Assembly (NCBI RefSeq): GCF_024346455.1
Contig: NZ_JAGQCY010000015.1
Location: 1 to 64,000 of the forward strand
DNA from: Cyanobium sp. Aljojuca 7A6
GTDB lineage: Bacteria > Cyanobacteriota > Cyanobacteriia > PCC-6307 > Cyanobiaceae
Reading direction: 5' to 3'
DNA: 64,000 bases
Under the pieces are notes generated by a model. That model did no database searches. It had not been told where the DNA came from and worked only from the letters and a program-made list of their open reading frames with translations. The translations under genes were made by a program, and so were the position numbers. Positions 34,629 through 44,409 of this stretch are shown here, in pieces; within the stretch, counting starts at the first letter, position 1, and each line of letters opens with the position of its first letter.

Positions 34629-36797
34629 TCAGCGGATGAACAGCATCTCCTGGTAGGAGGGCAGGGGCCAGAGGTTGTCGTCGACCAGGGCCTCAAGACC
34701 ATCGACCGCTTCCCGCAGCTGGTGCATCAGGGGCATCAGGGTGTCAGCGGAGTAACGCATGTGCGCCATGGTGCCGTGGGGAGCCTGGCTGATGGCACTT
34801 TCGAGCGCACTGCTGAGTTCCATCGACTTGGCGCTGAGGGACGCGACCTTGTGCTGGGTTTCCGGGGACACCTGAAGGCCCATCGCCGTCTGCAGCTGCA
34901 GGGAACTGGCCAGTTCACCCAGGTAGCGCATGGCGGCCGGGTAGATCTGGGTCTGGGCGATCTGCACGGCCAGCTTGGCCTCCACGTCGATGGCCAGCAC
35001 GTACTGCTCGGCATAGACCTCAAAGCGGCTCTCCAGCTCCAGGGGGCTGAGGACACCCTGGCTGGCAAACAGGTCGCGGATTTCAGGCCGCTGCAGCACC
35101 GGCAGGGAATCAGCGGTGGTGGGCAGGTTCTCCAGGCCCCGCTCCTCCACGGCCATCCGGTGCCATTCGCTGGAGTAGCCGTCGCCCCCGAAGACCACAT
35201 TGCCGTGGTCGGTCATGATCTGCTTGAGCACGGAGAAGGCGGCACCGGGCAGGCTTTCGCCCGCGGCCATCTTCTGCTCCAGCTGGTCGCTCACGTAGGC
35301 GAGCGAGTCGGCCAGGATCGTGTTCATGGTCACCAGGGGCCCCGCCACCGACTGGTTGGAGCCAACGGCTCGGAACTCGAAGCGGTTGCCGGTGAAGGCG
35401 AAGGGGGAGGTGCGGTTGCGGTCGCCGGGATCCTTGGGGAATTCCGGCAGGGTGTCGACGCCCAGCTGCATGACGCCGGCATGGGTGGAGCCCGTCACGT
35501 CCCCTTCCTTGATCTGGCGGAAGACGTCTTCGAGCTGGCTGCCCAGGTAGACGGAGATGATTGCCGGTGGTGCTTCGTTGGCACCGAGGCGGTGATCGTT
35601 GCCGGCGGTGGCCACCACGGCCCGCATCAGGGGTCCGAACTTGTGCACCCCGCGGATCACGGCGCCGCAGAACAGCAGGAACTGCATGTTCTCGTGGGGG
35701 GTGTTGCCCGGATCCAGAAGGTTCCCCTGGGTGGGGTTGCCCACCGACCAGTTGACGTGCTTGCCGGAACCATTGATGCCCTCAAAGGGTTTCTCATGCA
35801 GCAGGCAGTTCATCCCATGGCGCCGCGCCGTGCTCTTGAGGATGGTCATCGTGAGCTGCTGGTGGTCGGTGGCCACGTTGGCCGCCTCGAAGAACGGGGC
35901 GATCTCGAACTGACCAGGCGCCACCTCGTTGTGGCGCGTCTTGGCAGGGATCCCCAGCTTGTACATCTGGCGTTCCACGTCCTGCATGAACACCTGCACC
36001 CGCTGGGGGATGGCGCCGAAGTAGTGGTCGTCGAACTGCTGGCCCTTGGCGGAGGGCTTGCCGAAGAGGGTGCGGCCGGCCAGCAGCAGGTCGGGACGCA
36101 GGGGCACGTAGGCGCTGTCGATGAGGAAATATTCCTGTTCGGCGCCGCAGCTAGAGTTGACCGGTGCGACATCGGTTTCACCAAGCAGCCGCAGCAGGCG
36201 TTGGGCCTGCTTGTTCATGGCGGCGTTGGAGCGCAGCAGGGGGGTTTTCTTGTCGAGGGCCTCGCCGGTCCAGGAGATGAAGACGGTGGGAATGCAGAGG
36301 GTGAGACCGTTGGGGGTCTCCATCAGGAAGGCCGGGCTGGTGATGTCCCAGGCGGTGTAGCCGCGGGCCTCGAAGGTGGTGCGGATGCCGCCGCTCGGGA
36401 AGGAGGAGCCGTCAGGTTCGCCCTGCACCAGCACCTTGCCGGTGAATTCGGTGATCACCGAGCCGTCGCCCTGCACCGAGATGAAGCCGTCGTGCTTCTC
36501 GGCGGTGGCGTTGGTGAGCGGGTAGAAGACGTGGGCGTAGTAAAGGGCACCGCGACCGGTGGCCCATTCCTTCATCGCCTGGGCCACCACGTTGGCCACC
36601 GAGACGTCGAGCTTGCCGCTTTCCCTGATGGTGCGCTGCACCGACTTGAAGATGTCCTTGGGCAGCGCTGCCTTCATCTTGGACAGGCTGAACACGTCGC
36701 TGGCCCAGAGATCATCGAGGGACTCGATGGGAGGCGTCACCACCGGAAGACGATTGTGAATCTCCTGCAGGGCGGCGAAGCGTTGGGGACTGGGCAT
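34629..36797 (-). CDS. glnN: Glutamine synthetase type III
   Basis: A 722-residue GSIII enzyme making glutamine from glutamate, ammonia and ATP; the length is typical of the family. Signatures: [58 protein letters not shown] and [19 protein letters not shown]. Start ATG 36797 gives the usual N-terminus; the open frame continues upstream without family similarity. In cyanobacteria glnN is often a nitrogen-starvation isoform under NtcA; a clear GTAN8TAC site was not found upstream, only a GTAN8ACC near-match. Confidence 0.95.
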   Translation of the reverse strand: MPSPQRFAALQEIHNRLPVVTPPIESLDDLWASDVFSLSKMKAALPKDIFKSVQRTIRESGKLDVSVANVVAQAMKEWATGRGALYYAHVFYPLTNATAEKHDGFISVQGDGSVITEFTGKVLVQGEPDGSSFPSGGIRTTFEARGYTAWDITSPAFLMETPNGLTLCIPTVFISWTGEALDKKTPLLRSNAAMNKQAQRLLRLLGETDVAPVNSSCGAEQEYFLIDSAYVPLRPDLLLAGRTLFGKPSAKGQQFDDHYFGAIPQRVQVFMQDVERQMYKLGIPAKTRHNEVAPGQFEIAPFFEAANVATDHQQLTMTILKSTARRHGMNCLLHEKPFEGINGSGKHVNWSVGNPTQGNLLDPGNTPHENMQFLLFCGAVIRGVHKFGPLMRAVVATAGNDHRLGANEAPPAIISVYLGSQLEDVFRQIKEGDVTGSTHAGVMQLGVDTLPEFPKDPGDRNRTSPFAFTGNRFEFRAVGSNQSVAGPLVTMNTILADSLAYVSDQLEQKMAAGESLPGAAFSVLKQIMTDHGNVVFGGDGYSSEWHRMAVEERGLENLPTTADSLPVLQRPEIRDLFASQGVLSPLELESRFEVYAEQYVLAIDVEAKLAVQIAQTQIYPAAMRYLGELASSLQLQTAMGLQVSPETQHKVASLSAKSMELSSALESAISQAPHGTMAHMRYSADTLMPLMHQLREAVDGLEALVDDNLWPLPSYQEMLFIR

Positions 36798-36904
36798 TGG
36801 AGAGGCTTGGATTCGGCTGAGGGGTATCCAATCCTTGTGTCGGGGGCCATCGGTGGTGCCGTTGATACAGAACGCCAGGTTGCTCGGCGGCCCGGGTTGG
36901 CCCC

Positions 36905-37342
36905 TCAGCTCAGGTAGGAGCGGATCGACGGCCGGCACCAGAACACCAGCGCGGCCAGGGTCAGTCCCCAGACCAGGGGGGCTGCAACGGCCAGCAGGAG
37001 GCGCCCCTCGCCCACCAGCGCCATCCGCACGATGCCGTAAGCCATTTCGATGGCCAGATCGAGCGACAGCGCCACGATGGCCAGTACCTGGCCCCACAGC
37101 CGCCACTTCAGCAGCGCAATGCAGGCCACCACCCCCAGGGCCACCGCGGGCAGCACGGCGCTGGTGTAGATGGCGACATTGGCCGTTCTCCAGAAGCCCC
37201 AGAGAAGGATCGCCGCCAGGCCCAGCGGCAGGACCATCAGGTTGGTCACGAGTCCGAGCCAGGCCAGCGTGCGATAGCCGCGCGGTGGCTGCAGTTCCGC
37301 GAGGGCGTCAGGGGTCGTGAAAAGGGTCTGCATCGCAGCCAT
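36905..37342 (-). CDS. Hypothetical four-helix membrane protein
   Basis: About 145 residues with four hydrophobic helices: [58 protein letters not shown] and [20 protein letters not shown]. No family recognised. ATG 37342 or ATG 37333 may be the start. It lies four bases after the preceding small gene and is probably cotranscribed. Confidence 0.68.
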   Translation of the reverse strand: MAAMQTLFTTPDALAELQPPRGYRTLAWLGLVTNLMVLPLGLAAILLWGFWRTANVAIYTSAVLPAVALGVVACIALLKWRLWGQVLAIVALSLDLAIEMAYGIVRMALVGEGRLLLAVAAPLVWGLTLAALVFWCRPSIRSYLS

Positions 37343-37346
37343 TGTC

Positions 37347-37712
37347 TCAGTTGCGGTCGGGCAGGGCGCCGTCCCGGTCGGATCGAAACACCAGGTCAAG
37401 GTCCGGCATGACCTGGGCCGCGATCGCCACCAGGTTTTCGAACAGTTGCTTGGTGTGGGGCGCGCCGGCCCCCATGGCCTCCCGGCTCATCAGCACCAGC
37501 TCCAGCACGGGACCATCCGCCTTGGCCTGCACATCGGCGATCAGCTGCAGCCGCAGCGTCTCGTGCTCCCCCCGGACCATGGCGCTGAGGTGGGCGGGTG
37601 AGCGATGCTCCACCTCGGCATGGAACCGCTGGATCAGGGGATCGAGCCGGCCGATGAGTTCGGGTGGCGGCAGCGGCAGCCGGGGCCTGAAAAGGAGCAG
37701 AAAACGGGCCAT
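37347..37712 (-). CDS. Hypothetical soluble protein
   Basis: About 121 residues from ATG 37712 (frame open to 37763). Mixed alpha/beta look: ARFLLLFRPRLPLPPPELIG, LDPLIQRFHAEVEHR, HETLRLQLIADVQAKADGP and FENLVAIAAQVMPDLDLVF. Not recognised. It sits between the pirin operon and a membrane protein on the same strand. Confidence 0.62.
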   Translation of the reverse strand: MARFLLLFRPRLPLPPPELIGRLDPLIQRFHAEVEHRSPAHLSAMVRGEHETLRLQLIADVQAKADGPVLELVLMSREAMGAGAPHTKQLFENLVAIAAQVMPDLDLVFRSDRDGALPDRN

Positions 37713-37783
37713 GGCATCCAACAGTTCCCCCCATCCTGAAGCCGTGTCGAGGTTGTGCACCAACCGGTGCCGACAAGCTCCAC

Positions 37784-38476
37784 TCAGCGGAGTTCGAACA
37801 GCAGCAGATCCGCCCCATCGGCACCGGCCTCGAAGCTGTCCGGGGGGAGCGCAGCGAACCCCAAGCCGTCACCCCGCTGCAGCGGCCGGCCGAAGGCCGT
37901 CCCCTGGCCAGCAATCAGCTGCAGCCAGCCGCTGGCCCCAGGGGCGATGGCCAGATCCAGGTGGTCTCCCACAGCGGGCCGTGCCCGCCAGAGGCGCACC
38001 GGCCGGTTGATCGCCAGGGCGCCCTGGCGTTCGTCCGGATCCAGCAGCGGCACCCAGCCTTGGCGAAGCTGAAACGGCTTCTGGCGGTAGGCGGGGGCGT
38101 GGCCCTCCCGGTTTGGTTCGATCCAGATCTGCAGCAGGCGGCAGGCGCGCTCGCCCTGGTTCATCTCGCTGTGCACCACGCCGGTGCCAGCGCTCATCGC
38201 CTGCACTTCCCCGGCCCGAAGCACCTCGCTGTGGCCCATGGAGTCGCGATGGTTGAGTTGGCCCTCCACCATCACCGTGACGATCTCCATGTCCCGGTGC
38301 GGATGCAGGCCGAAGCCGCGGCCGGCGGCAATGGTGTCGTCGTTGATCACCCGCAGCGGCCCGTAGCCCATCCAGGCCGGATCGTGATGGTGGGAGAAGG
38401 AGAAGCTGTGCCAGCTGTCCAGCCAGTCGAGCTGGCTGTGGAACCGCTCGCCGGCAGCTCGAAAAACAAGGCTCAT
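37784..38476 (-). CDS. Pirin family protein
   Basis: A 230-residue bicupin of the pirin/YhhW family. Metal-ligand histidines are in GRGFGLHPHRDMEIVTVM and GTGVVHSEMN; HSFSFSHHHDPAWMGYGPLR at the start is highly typical. Members oxidise quercetin or act as redox switches. It is the last gene of an operon with an FMN reductase (8-bp gap) and an old yellow enzyme, divergent from an HxlR regulator. Confidence 0.92.
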   Translation of the reverse strand: MSLVFRAAGERFHSQLDWLDSWHSFSFSHHHDPAWMGYGPLRVINDDTIAAGRGFGLHPHRDMEIVTVMVEGQLNHRDSMGHSEVLRAGEVQAMSAGTGVVHSEMNQGERACRLLQIWIEPNREGHAPAYRQKPFQLRQGWVPLLDPDERQGALAINRPVRLWRARPAVGDHLDLAIAPGASGWLQLIAGQGTAFGRPLQRGDGLGFAALPPDSFEAGADGADLLLFELR

Positions 38477-38484
38477 GGGGGTCG

Positions 38485-39003
38485 TCAGGGTTGGATCAGT
38501 TCCATCCGCTGCAGGCGGTGCACGATGTCGTCGATGCTGCTGTCTTTGGCGGGGTTCTGGCGGCTGCAGGAGAGCTGGCGACCGACCACATGGGCCCCGA
38601 GGTGGGCCAGCTGGATGCGCAGCACGGCCAGCACCTCCACTCCGGGCCCGCCGGAATGGGTGGCGATCGCGATCGGCCGACCATTGAACAGGGTGCGGAA
38701 GCCCTCCCCCTGGACCGACAGCCAGGCGATGGCGCTCGTCAGCACCGGCGGCAACGAGCCGTTGTATTCGGGGGCGCAGATCACCCAGCGGGGGGCGGCC
38801 CCGAGGGTCTGGCTGAGCGTGCCCACGGCGGCGGGGAGGCCGGCTTCGGCATGGGTGCGGGGGTTGTAGAGCGGCAGGGAGAGGGCCGTGAGGTCGAGCA
38901 CCTCCGCCCCCATGCCGCGGGCGCGAGCAGCGGCGGCAAACCGTTGCGAGAGTGCCAGGTTGTCGCCGTTGCTGGCGCTCAGCACCAGAAGATCGGTGGC
39001 CAT
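38485..39003 (-). CDS. NADPH-dependent FMN reductase
   Basis: A 172-residue flavodoxin-like oxidoreductase. FMN phosphate loop VLSASNGDNLALSQR and the family motif APEYNGSLPPVLTSAIAWLS. It reduces FMN, quinones or azo dyes. One base separates it from the upstream old yellow enzyme, so the two are cotranscribed. Confidence 0.9.
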   Translation of the reverse strand: MATDLLVLSASNGDNLALSQRFAAAARARGMGAEVLDLTALSLPLYNPRTHAEAGLPAAVGTLSQTLGAAPRWVICAPEYNGSLPPVLTSAIAWLSVQGEGFRTLFNGRPIAIATHSGGPGVEVLAVLRIQLAHLGAHVVGRQLSCSRQNPAKDSSIDDIVHRLQRMELIQP

Positions 39004-39004
39004 C

Positions 39005-40072
39005 TCAGGCGGGCTCCAGGAAGGGATAGTCGGTGTAGCCGGCAGGACCGGCGGTGTAAAAGGAGGCCGGGTCGGGTTCCTGCAGGGGCGCACCGCGGCG
39101 GAACCGTTCGGGCAGGTCGGGGTTGGCCAGGAACGCCGTGCCGAAGGCCACCGCATCGAGCTGCCCGGCGGCGATCGCGCCGTTGGCCTCCTCGGCCGTG
39201 TAGCCCATGTTTCCCACCAGCACCCCGCTGAAGCCGGCCCGGATCGGAGTGAGCACATCGCCGTGCTGCTGGCCGAGGAAGTCGGCCCGCATCACGTGCA
39301 GATAGTCCAGTCCGGTGTCGTTCAGCCGCTCCGCCAGCCAGCTGGACAGTCCGATGGGGTCGCTGTCCACCATGGCGTTGTAGCCGTTCAGCGGCGAGAT
39401 CCGCAGGCCCACCAGGGGAGATTCGCTGCGCACGGCCTCCAGCACTTCCAGCAGCAGCCGGGCCCGGTTGGCGATCGGTCCCCCATAGGGTCCACGGCGC
39501 CGGTTGCTGCCGTCCCGCAGGAAGGCGTCGAGCAGGTACCCGTTGGCGCCATGCACTTCCACCCCGTCGAAGCCGGCGGCGATGGCGTTGCGGGCGGCCA
39601 GCCGGAACCCGGCCACGATCGTCGGCAGTTCGTCATCGGCCAGTTCCCTGGGCACGACGTAGGGCTGCTTCCCTTCTGGGGTGTGCACCTCATCGCCGGT
39701 GATGGCGATCGGACTCGGCGCCACTGGCTGCCGGCCGTCGTTGAGCAGGGGGTGGCAAGCCCGCCCGCCATGCCAGATCTGCAGCACGATCCGCCCACCG
39801 GCGGCGTGCACCGCCTCGGTGATGAGCCGCCAGCCCTCCACCTGGGCCGGCGAATGGATGCCGGGTTCGTGCCAGAAGGCCGAATGTCCCTCCATCACCA
39901 TGGTGGCCTCGGCGATCAGCAGGCCGGCGCTGGCCCGCTGCTGGTAGTAGGTGGCCATCAGGGGGCCCGGAACGTGGCCAGGTTCGGCGCGGCTGCGGGT
40001 GAGGGGAGCCATCAGCACCCGGTTGGGCAGCTCCAGGGGCCCCATCGCCAGGGGAGTGAACAGGTCGCTCAT
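39005..40072 (-). CDS. Old yellow enzyme family alkene reductase (N-ethylmaleimide reductase type)
   Basis: A 355-residue FMN ene-reductase. Signatures: LPNRVLMAPLTRSRAEPGHV, IWHGGRACHPLLNDGR, VEVHGANGYLLDAFLRDGSN with NRRRGPYGG, and GNMGYTAEEA. It reduces activated C=C bonds of electrophiles with NADPH. ATG 40072 is the family start; the frame is open to 40201. First gene of the operon and divergent from the HxlR regulator, the classic arrangement for electrophile-responsive nemA-like operons. Confidence 0.93.
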   Translation of the reverse strand: MSDLFTPLAMGPLELPNRVLMAPLTRSRAEPGHVPGPLMATYYQQRASAGLLIAEATMVMEGHSAFWHEPGIHSPAQVEGWRLITEAVHAAGGRIVLQIWHGGRACHPLLNDGRQPVAPSPIAITGDEVHTPEGKQPYVVPRELADDELPTIVAGFRLAARNAIAAGFDGVEVHGANGYLLDAFLRDGSNRRRGPYGGPIANRARLLLEVLEAVRSESPLVGLRISPLNGYNAMVDSDPIGLSSWLAERLNDTGLDYLHVMRADFLGQQHGDVLTPIRAGFSGVLVGNMGYTAEEANGAIAAGQLDAVAFGTAFLANPDLPERFRRGAPLQEPDPASFYTAGPAGYTDYPFLEPA

Positions 40073-40217
40073 CGTGCGGAGACCGGCAGGGGGGAGCGGG
40101 AAGGTCCTGGACTGGAAGGGATCGTTAAGGTCATGGGGTGACTCTGGCGGACATGCAGCGTGCCTGACAAGAACGCACCGGTGGGTGCCTGGGTCACCCA
40201 CCGGTAACCCTCCAGCC

Positions 40218-40574
40218 GTGACAACCTTTCTCGACGATCAGGGCAGCAGCGGTGATCACCAGGTCTGCCCGGCGGAACTCGCCCTGCGGGTGATGCGTGG
40301 ACGCTGGAAGCTGATGATTGTGCGTGAGCTCAGTGGTGATGGGCGCCGCTTCTCGGCCTTGCAGCGGTCCCTGAATAGGGTGAGCTACAAGGTGCTGACG
40401 GCCCAGCTGCGGGAACTGGAGGCCGACGGCGTGGTGTGGCGTTGCGTCTACAGCGAGGTGCCGCCCCGGGTGGAGTACGGCCTCACCGAACGTGGTCAGG
40501 CACTGCTGCCCGTGCTGGAAGGTCTGCATGCCTGGGGAGCGGCAGCGCCCCCAGCGGTGGTCGCTGAGGAATGA
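40218..40574 (+). CDS. HxlR-family transcription regulator
   Basis: About 118 residues from a GTG at 40218. Winged helix of HxlR type: CPAELALRVMRGRWKLMIVR, FSALQRSLNRVSYKVLTAQ, LRELEADGVVWR and VEYGLTERGQALLPVLEGL. A Cys precedes the first helix, as in quinone- or aldehyde-sensing HxlR proteins (HypR, QorR, YodB). It is divergent from the old yellow enzyme operon and probably controls it. Its last 92 bp overlap the convergent glycosyltransferase gene. Confidence 0.88.
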   Translation: MTTFLDDQGSSGDHQVCPAELALRVMRGRWKLMIVRELSGDGRRFSALQRSLNRVSYKVLTAQLRELEADGVVWRCVYSEVPPRVEYGLTERGQALLPVLEGLHAWGAAAPPAVVAEE

Positions 40575-42486
40575 GGCTGCGGCGAAACCAGCTCTCCGGC
40601 CCGATCCGCTGCAGGGTTCGCAGCAAGACCAGCGGCAGGGTGCGGAGCTCGAAGGGCGCCCGCAGGGTGGGCCAGAGCCCTTCGCGCCGGTAAAGCAGGG
40701 CTTCAAGCCGATCCCGCTGCAGCGCGGTGAGCGGCCCCCAGGTCCCGCCGACAGCGCTGGCGTGCTGGGCCATCGGCACGAAGGGCAGCGCCAGATCCGG
40801 CCACAGACCCTCCAAGGTGAGAGGCCCGCTCGCCTCCAGAGCGCGAGCCGCCTCTGCGCTTGCCAGGCAGAGTTCAGCGCCGGTGGCGCTGATCGCCTGC
40901 AGGCGTCCTGGCTCGACTCCCCTCTGGTGGCGCAGCTGAACCGGTAGGGACAGGGCGAACCAGGGCACCCCATCACTCCGGGGCCGGTCCCAGCAACTAC
41001 GGATGGCCAGCAGCAGCAGCAGACCATTGAGCAGACTCCAGCCAGCGACCACCCCGAGCGTGGCGGCGGTGACCGGCAGCGCCGCCCCCTGGCCGGCCAG
41101 CAGCGGCAGCCGACCCGGCGCCAGGTTCCCCAGGGCCAGCAGCTGCAGGGCCAGCAGCACCACCAGTGGCAGGAGCAGGCCCGCAGCGGGGCCGGTGGGC
41201 CCCTGGCCCGTCACCGCCTTCGGGGTGACCTTGAACCGGCGTGGCCGGCCCAGGGCCGTGGACACCACGGCGGCGCAGATCGGCAGCAGGAAGATCCAGC
41301 GGTAGAGCTCCGGCAGGATCGCCGCGCGGGCATGGCCACTCAGCCAGCGGGTGAGCAGCAGCTGGCTGAGGAAGAACGGCAGGGCGATGCTGACCAGCGC
41401 CTCGCCGCCGATGAGGATTGGGGCGATCCCCAGCAGGCCCAGGCTGAGCGGCGTGCAGAGCAGCACCAGCTGGGCCGGAAAGCTGAACCAATGCAGGATG
41501 CCCTCGCTGTAGGCCAGCCGTTGCAGAGGACTGAGCCCGGGGATCCGCAGCGGATCGGCGCCGGTGCGGAGGGTCTGCAGCGAACCGCTGCCCCAACGAC
41601 AGCGTTGCCTGGCCATGGCCGCGGCCGTGAACGGCGCCAGGCCGGCGCTGAGCTTTTCGGAGAGGTAGTGGTTGCGGTAGCCCGCGGCCGTGATCCGGAT
41701 GCCGGTGGCGAGATCCTCCGAGGGGGTGGCCGTTTCAAAGCCCCCCACCCGCTCCAGGGCATCGCGCCGCATCACGAAGGAAGTGCCGGCGCAGACCACC
41801 GCATTCAGGTTCTGGCGGGTGGGCTGGATCCAGCGGTAGAAGCTCTCTTCATCCGGCAGCAGCCAGCGCTCCAGGCGCAGGTTGCGCATCACCGGATCGG
41901 CGTTCATGTAGCTCTGGGGGGTCTGCACGAACCCCACGGACGGATCACTGAACAGGCCGACCGTGCGGCTCAGGAAGGGCCGCAGCGGCACGACATCGGC
42001 ATCGAACACCGCCACCAGATCGCCTTGGCAGTGGTGCAGTCCGTGGTTGAGGTTGCCGGCCTTGGCATGGGGGTGGTCCTTCCGGGCGAGATAGCGGCAG
42101 CCGAGGCGCTCGCAGAGCTCCGCCAGCTCCTGCCTGCCGGCATCGTCCAGCAGCCAGACCGTCAGGTTCGGGTAGTCCATCGCCAGACAGCCCCGCAGGC
42201 AGCGCTCCACCAGCTCGGCCGGTTCACCGCAGCTGGGCACCAGCACATCGATCGCCGGCGCTGGCACAGGGATGGGGCGTGCCGGGGGCACGGGCCGCTC
42301 GGGCAGCAGGGTGAACCACAGCTGCAGGAAGAAGCCGGCCAGCAGCACCAGCTCAGCCGCCAGCGTCAACAGGCTCAATGTGGTGGACAGGGGGGTGGCC
42401 AGGTTGAGGCTGGCGCTGACGCGCCAGTGCAGGTACCTGGCCCCCAGCAACGTCAGCAGCACCACGGCCCAGGGCAAACGCGTCAT
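40483..42486 (-). CDS. Cellulose-synthase-like family 2 glycosyltransferase
   Basis: About 667 residues from ATG 42486. A processive membrane glycosyltransferase of BcsA type: two N-terminal helices, the GT2 domain with DVLVPSCGEP, DDAGRQEL, the UDP-sugar site VAVFDADVVPLRPFL, TPSEDLATG and the processive QxxRW motif as RQRCRWGSG, then at least five C-terminal helices and a PilZ-like tail (FALSLPVQLRHQRGVEPGRL). It likely extrudes a beta-linked polysaccharide. No bcsB partner is adjacent. The 3' end overlaps hxlR convergently. Confidence 0.9.
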   Translation of the reverse strand: MTRLPWAVVLLTLLGARYLHWRVSASLNLATPLSTTLSLLTLAAELVLLAGFFLQLWFTLLPERPVPPARPIPVPAPAIDVLVPSCGEPAELVERCLRGCLAMDYPNLTVWLLDDAGRQELAELCERLGCRYLARKDHPHAKAGNLNHGLHHCQGDLVAVFDADVVPLRPFLSRTVGLFSDPSVGFVQTPQSYMNADPVMRNLRLERWLLPDEESFYRWIQPTRQNLNAVVCAGTSFVMRRDALERVGGFETATPSEDLATGIRITAAGYRNHYLSEKLSAGLAPFTAAAMARQRCRWGSGSLQTLRTGADPLRIPGLSPLQRLAYSEGILHWFSFPAQLVLLCTPLSLGLLGIAPILIGGEALVSIALPFFLSQLLLTRWLSGHARAAILPELYRWIFLLPICAAVVSTALGRPRRFKVTPKAVTGQGPTGPAAGLLLPLVVLLALQLLALGNLAPGRLPLLAGQGAALPVTAATLGVVAGWSLLNGLLLLLAIRSCWDRPRSDGVPWFALSLPVQLRHQRGVEPGRLQAISATGAELCLASAEAARALEASGPLTLEGLWPDLALPFVPMAQHASAVGGTWGPLTALQRDRLEALLYRREGLWPTLRAPFELRTLPLVLLRTLQRIGPESWFRRSLIPQRPPLGALPLPRHADLPARAAVPDHVR

Positions 42487-43118
42487 CGACCCTGACCAAT
42501 TGTTAAGCAAACCTAGGAGGTTCCGACGGGCCCCAGTCCTCCGTCTGCTTGCTTGTCTGCCGTTGAAGCCCATGAAAAAGCCCGGCTTCCAGGAGAGCCG
42601 GGCTTGGGTGGAACGGGGATCGTTCCTGTCTTGTGTTGATCGGTCTGATGTCGGTGTGGATTTGGACGATCAGATGGGCTGACGATCAGGTCCTTGGGGA
42701 CCATTGATGGGTGATGACGAAAGAAGGCCGAGGATGCCCTCTCCGTCATGAACGCGCCATCGAAAGAGGTCAGCTGGAATGGGAATCCGTGGGAGTCCCC
42801 GGGAGGTGGTTTTCGGAGTCGGAGCTGCCGGCGGTGGGCACCTGGGGCCGAGGCATCCAGGAGCCGATTTCCATAAACCCGTGGGCACCTGAACGATGCA
42901 TCGGGTGATCTGCGAGAGAACGGGAAACCGTTGTTGGGAACAAGACTGTTGGAGCAGGGGCCTGCCGTCAACGAACTCCTGAAATCTGACCGGGTGGTGT
43001 CTCTTCCATCGCTGGAGCCTCCTGGTTGATGTCGTCACTCTCTTCCTTCTGGGGCTGCCTGGCTATAGGCAGTTTTGCTGATCTTCCACGGGCCAGGCAA
43101 AACGAGCCCCTGGCGATC
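42487..43118. other. Intergenic region, no supported gene
   Basis: About 630 bp between the glycosyltransferase and the broken GlnT gene. It contains a minus-strand terminator at 42575-42604. Minus-strand frames across 42513-43038 lack a ribosome-binding site, family features and composition typical of the neighbours. A terminator about 510 bp past the last minus-strand gene means either a long 3' UTR or an unrecognised short transcript. Confidence 0.45.
42575..42604 (-). terminator. Rho-independent terminator
   Basis: On the minus strand AGCCCGGCT and AGCCGGGCT form a 9-bp stem with a 12-base loop, followed by five T. The nearest upstream minus-strand gene ends at 43119. Confidence 0.78.
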
Positions 43119-44366
43119 TCAGGCATCGGGGCGCTGGGCCACCAGGGCTTCGTAGGCCGTGCAGAAGGCCTCGCCCAGGGAATCCCGCAGCGGCCCGTCG
43201 TGGCGGAAGGCCTCCAGGGCATCGGCCTGACAGGTGGGCAGGGAGGGGGCACCCACCGGGGCTTCCACATAGGTGTTCAGATCGCTGCGAGGACCGGGGT
43301 CGAGCCGGCGCTCGATGCCGTCGAGCCCCGCCGCGAGCACGGCGGCCTGGAGCAGGTAGGGGTTGGCGGCGCCGTCGCCGAGGCGCAGCTCGATCCGCTG
43401 GTCGTCGGGGATGCGCACCATGTGGGTGCGGTTGTTGCCGCCGTAACTGATCCAGGAGGGTGACCAGGTGGCGCCGGAGCTGGTGACGGAGCGGGCCAGG
43501 CGCCGGTAACTGCCAGCCACAGGGTTGGTGAGGGCGCACAGGGCCGGGGCATGGGCCAGCAGGCCGGCGACAAACTGATAGGCCAGTTCCGACAGGCCCT
43601 TCTCCCCCGCCGGGTCATGAAACACGTTGTGCCCCGCCTCGTCCCAGAGCGAGGCATGCAGGTGGGCGCCGTTGCCGGTGAGGGCCGCGATCGGCTTGGG
43701 CTGGAAGCTCACGCGGACCCCATGGCGTTCGGCCTGGGCGGCCGCCATCACGCGGAAAAAGGCATGGCGATCGGCCGTCAGCAGCGATTCGGCATAGGTC
43801 CAGTTGAGCTCGAACTGGCCGTTGGCGTCTTCGTGATCGGCCTGGTATGGCCCCCAGCCGAGGGTCTCCATGCCCTCCAGCAGCGCACTGATCAGGGGGT
43901 AGTGCCGCATCAGGGCCAGCTGGTCGTAGCAGGGCTTCGACTGCCGGTCGAGGCCATCGGCGATGGCGTCCCGCTCCGGGTCCATCAGGAAGAACTCCGC
44001 CTCGACGCCACTGCGGAACTGCAGGCCCAGGGCGGCCGCCTTGGCGATCTGCCGCTGCAGCACCCGCCTGGGGGACTGCTCCAGCACCTGCCCTTCCACC
44101 TGCAGATCCGTCGCCACCCAGGCCACCTCGCGCTGCCAGGGGAGCACCATCAAGCTGGTGGGATCGGGGATTGCCAGCACGTCCGGGTCGGCCGGCGTCA
44201 TGTCCAGCCAGGCGGCGAAACCGGCGAAGCCGGCTCAGGAACGGGCCAGTTCGGCGGCCGCGGCGGCAGGCACCAGCTTGGCCCGCTGCACCCCGAACAG
44301 ATCGCAGAACGAAAAGAGGAAGTGCCGGATGCCATGGGTGGCGGCGAAGCGGGCCAGATCGGTCAT
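43119..44366 (-). pseudogene. glnT: GlnT-type (type III-like) glutamine-synthetase family ligase, interrupted by an in-frame TGA
   Basis: A 415-codon gene of the GlnT/gamma-glutamylmethylamide synthetase type. The first 43 codons from ATG 44366 read MTDLARF ... SFCDLFGVQRAKLVP, exactly the N-terminal beta-grasp motif of the paralogue at 51391 (SFVDLHGVSKAKAVP). A TGA at 44235-44237 then stops the frame, which continues without shift into LDMTPADPDVLAIPDP and the catalytic domain: GVEAEFFLMDP, DHEDANGQFELNW, GNGAHLHASLWDE, SWISYGGNNRTHM and IELRLGDGAANPY. The change is a single base from a sense codon (GGA Gly is likely). Catalytic residues are otherwise intact, so it is a fresh null allele, a sequencing error, or translated from an internal start as a truncated form. 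Confidence 0.82.
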
Positions 44367-44409
44367 CGAGGGTGTGAGAAGGAACAGGTGTCAGGGGGCC
44401 TGGAGGCGG

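Noticed and set aside
36798-36900. NtcA site upstream of glnN
   Set aside because: Only GTA-N8-ACC was found on the minus strand, not GTA-N8-TAC. Not enough to claim a site.
42487-43118. Glutamine (glnA-type) riboswitch near the broken GlnT gene
   Set aside because: One ATCGTTCA-like element is present on the minus strand, but the remaining conserved blocks of the class are absent and it lies downstream of the gene.
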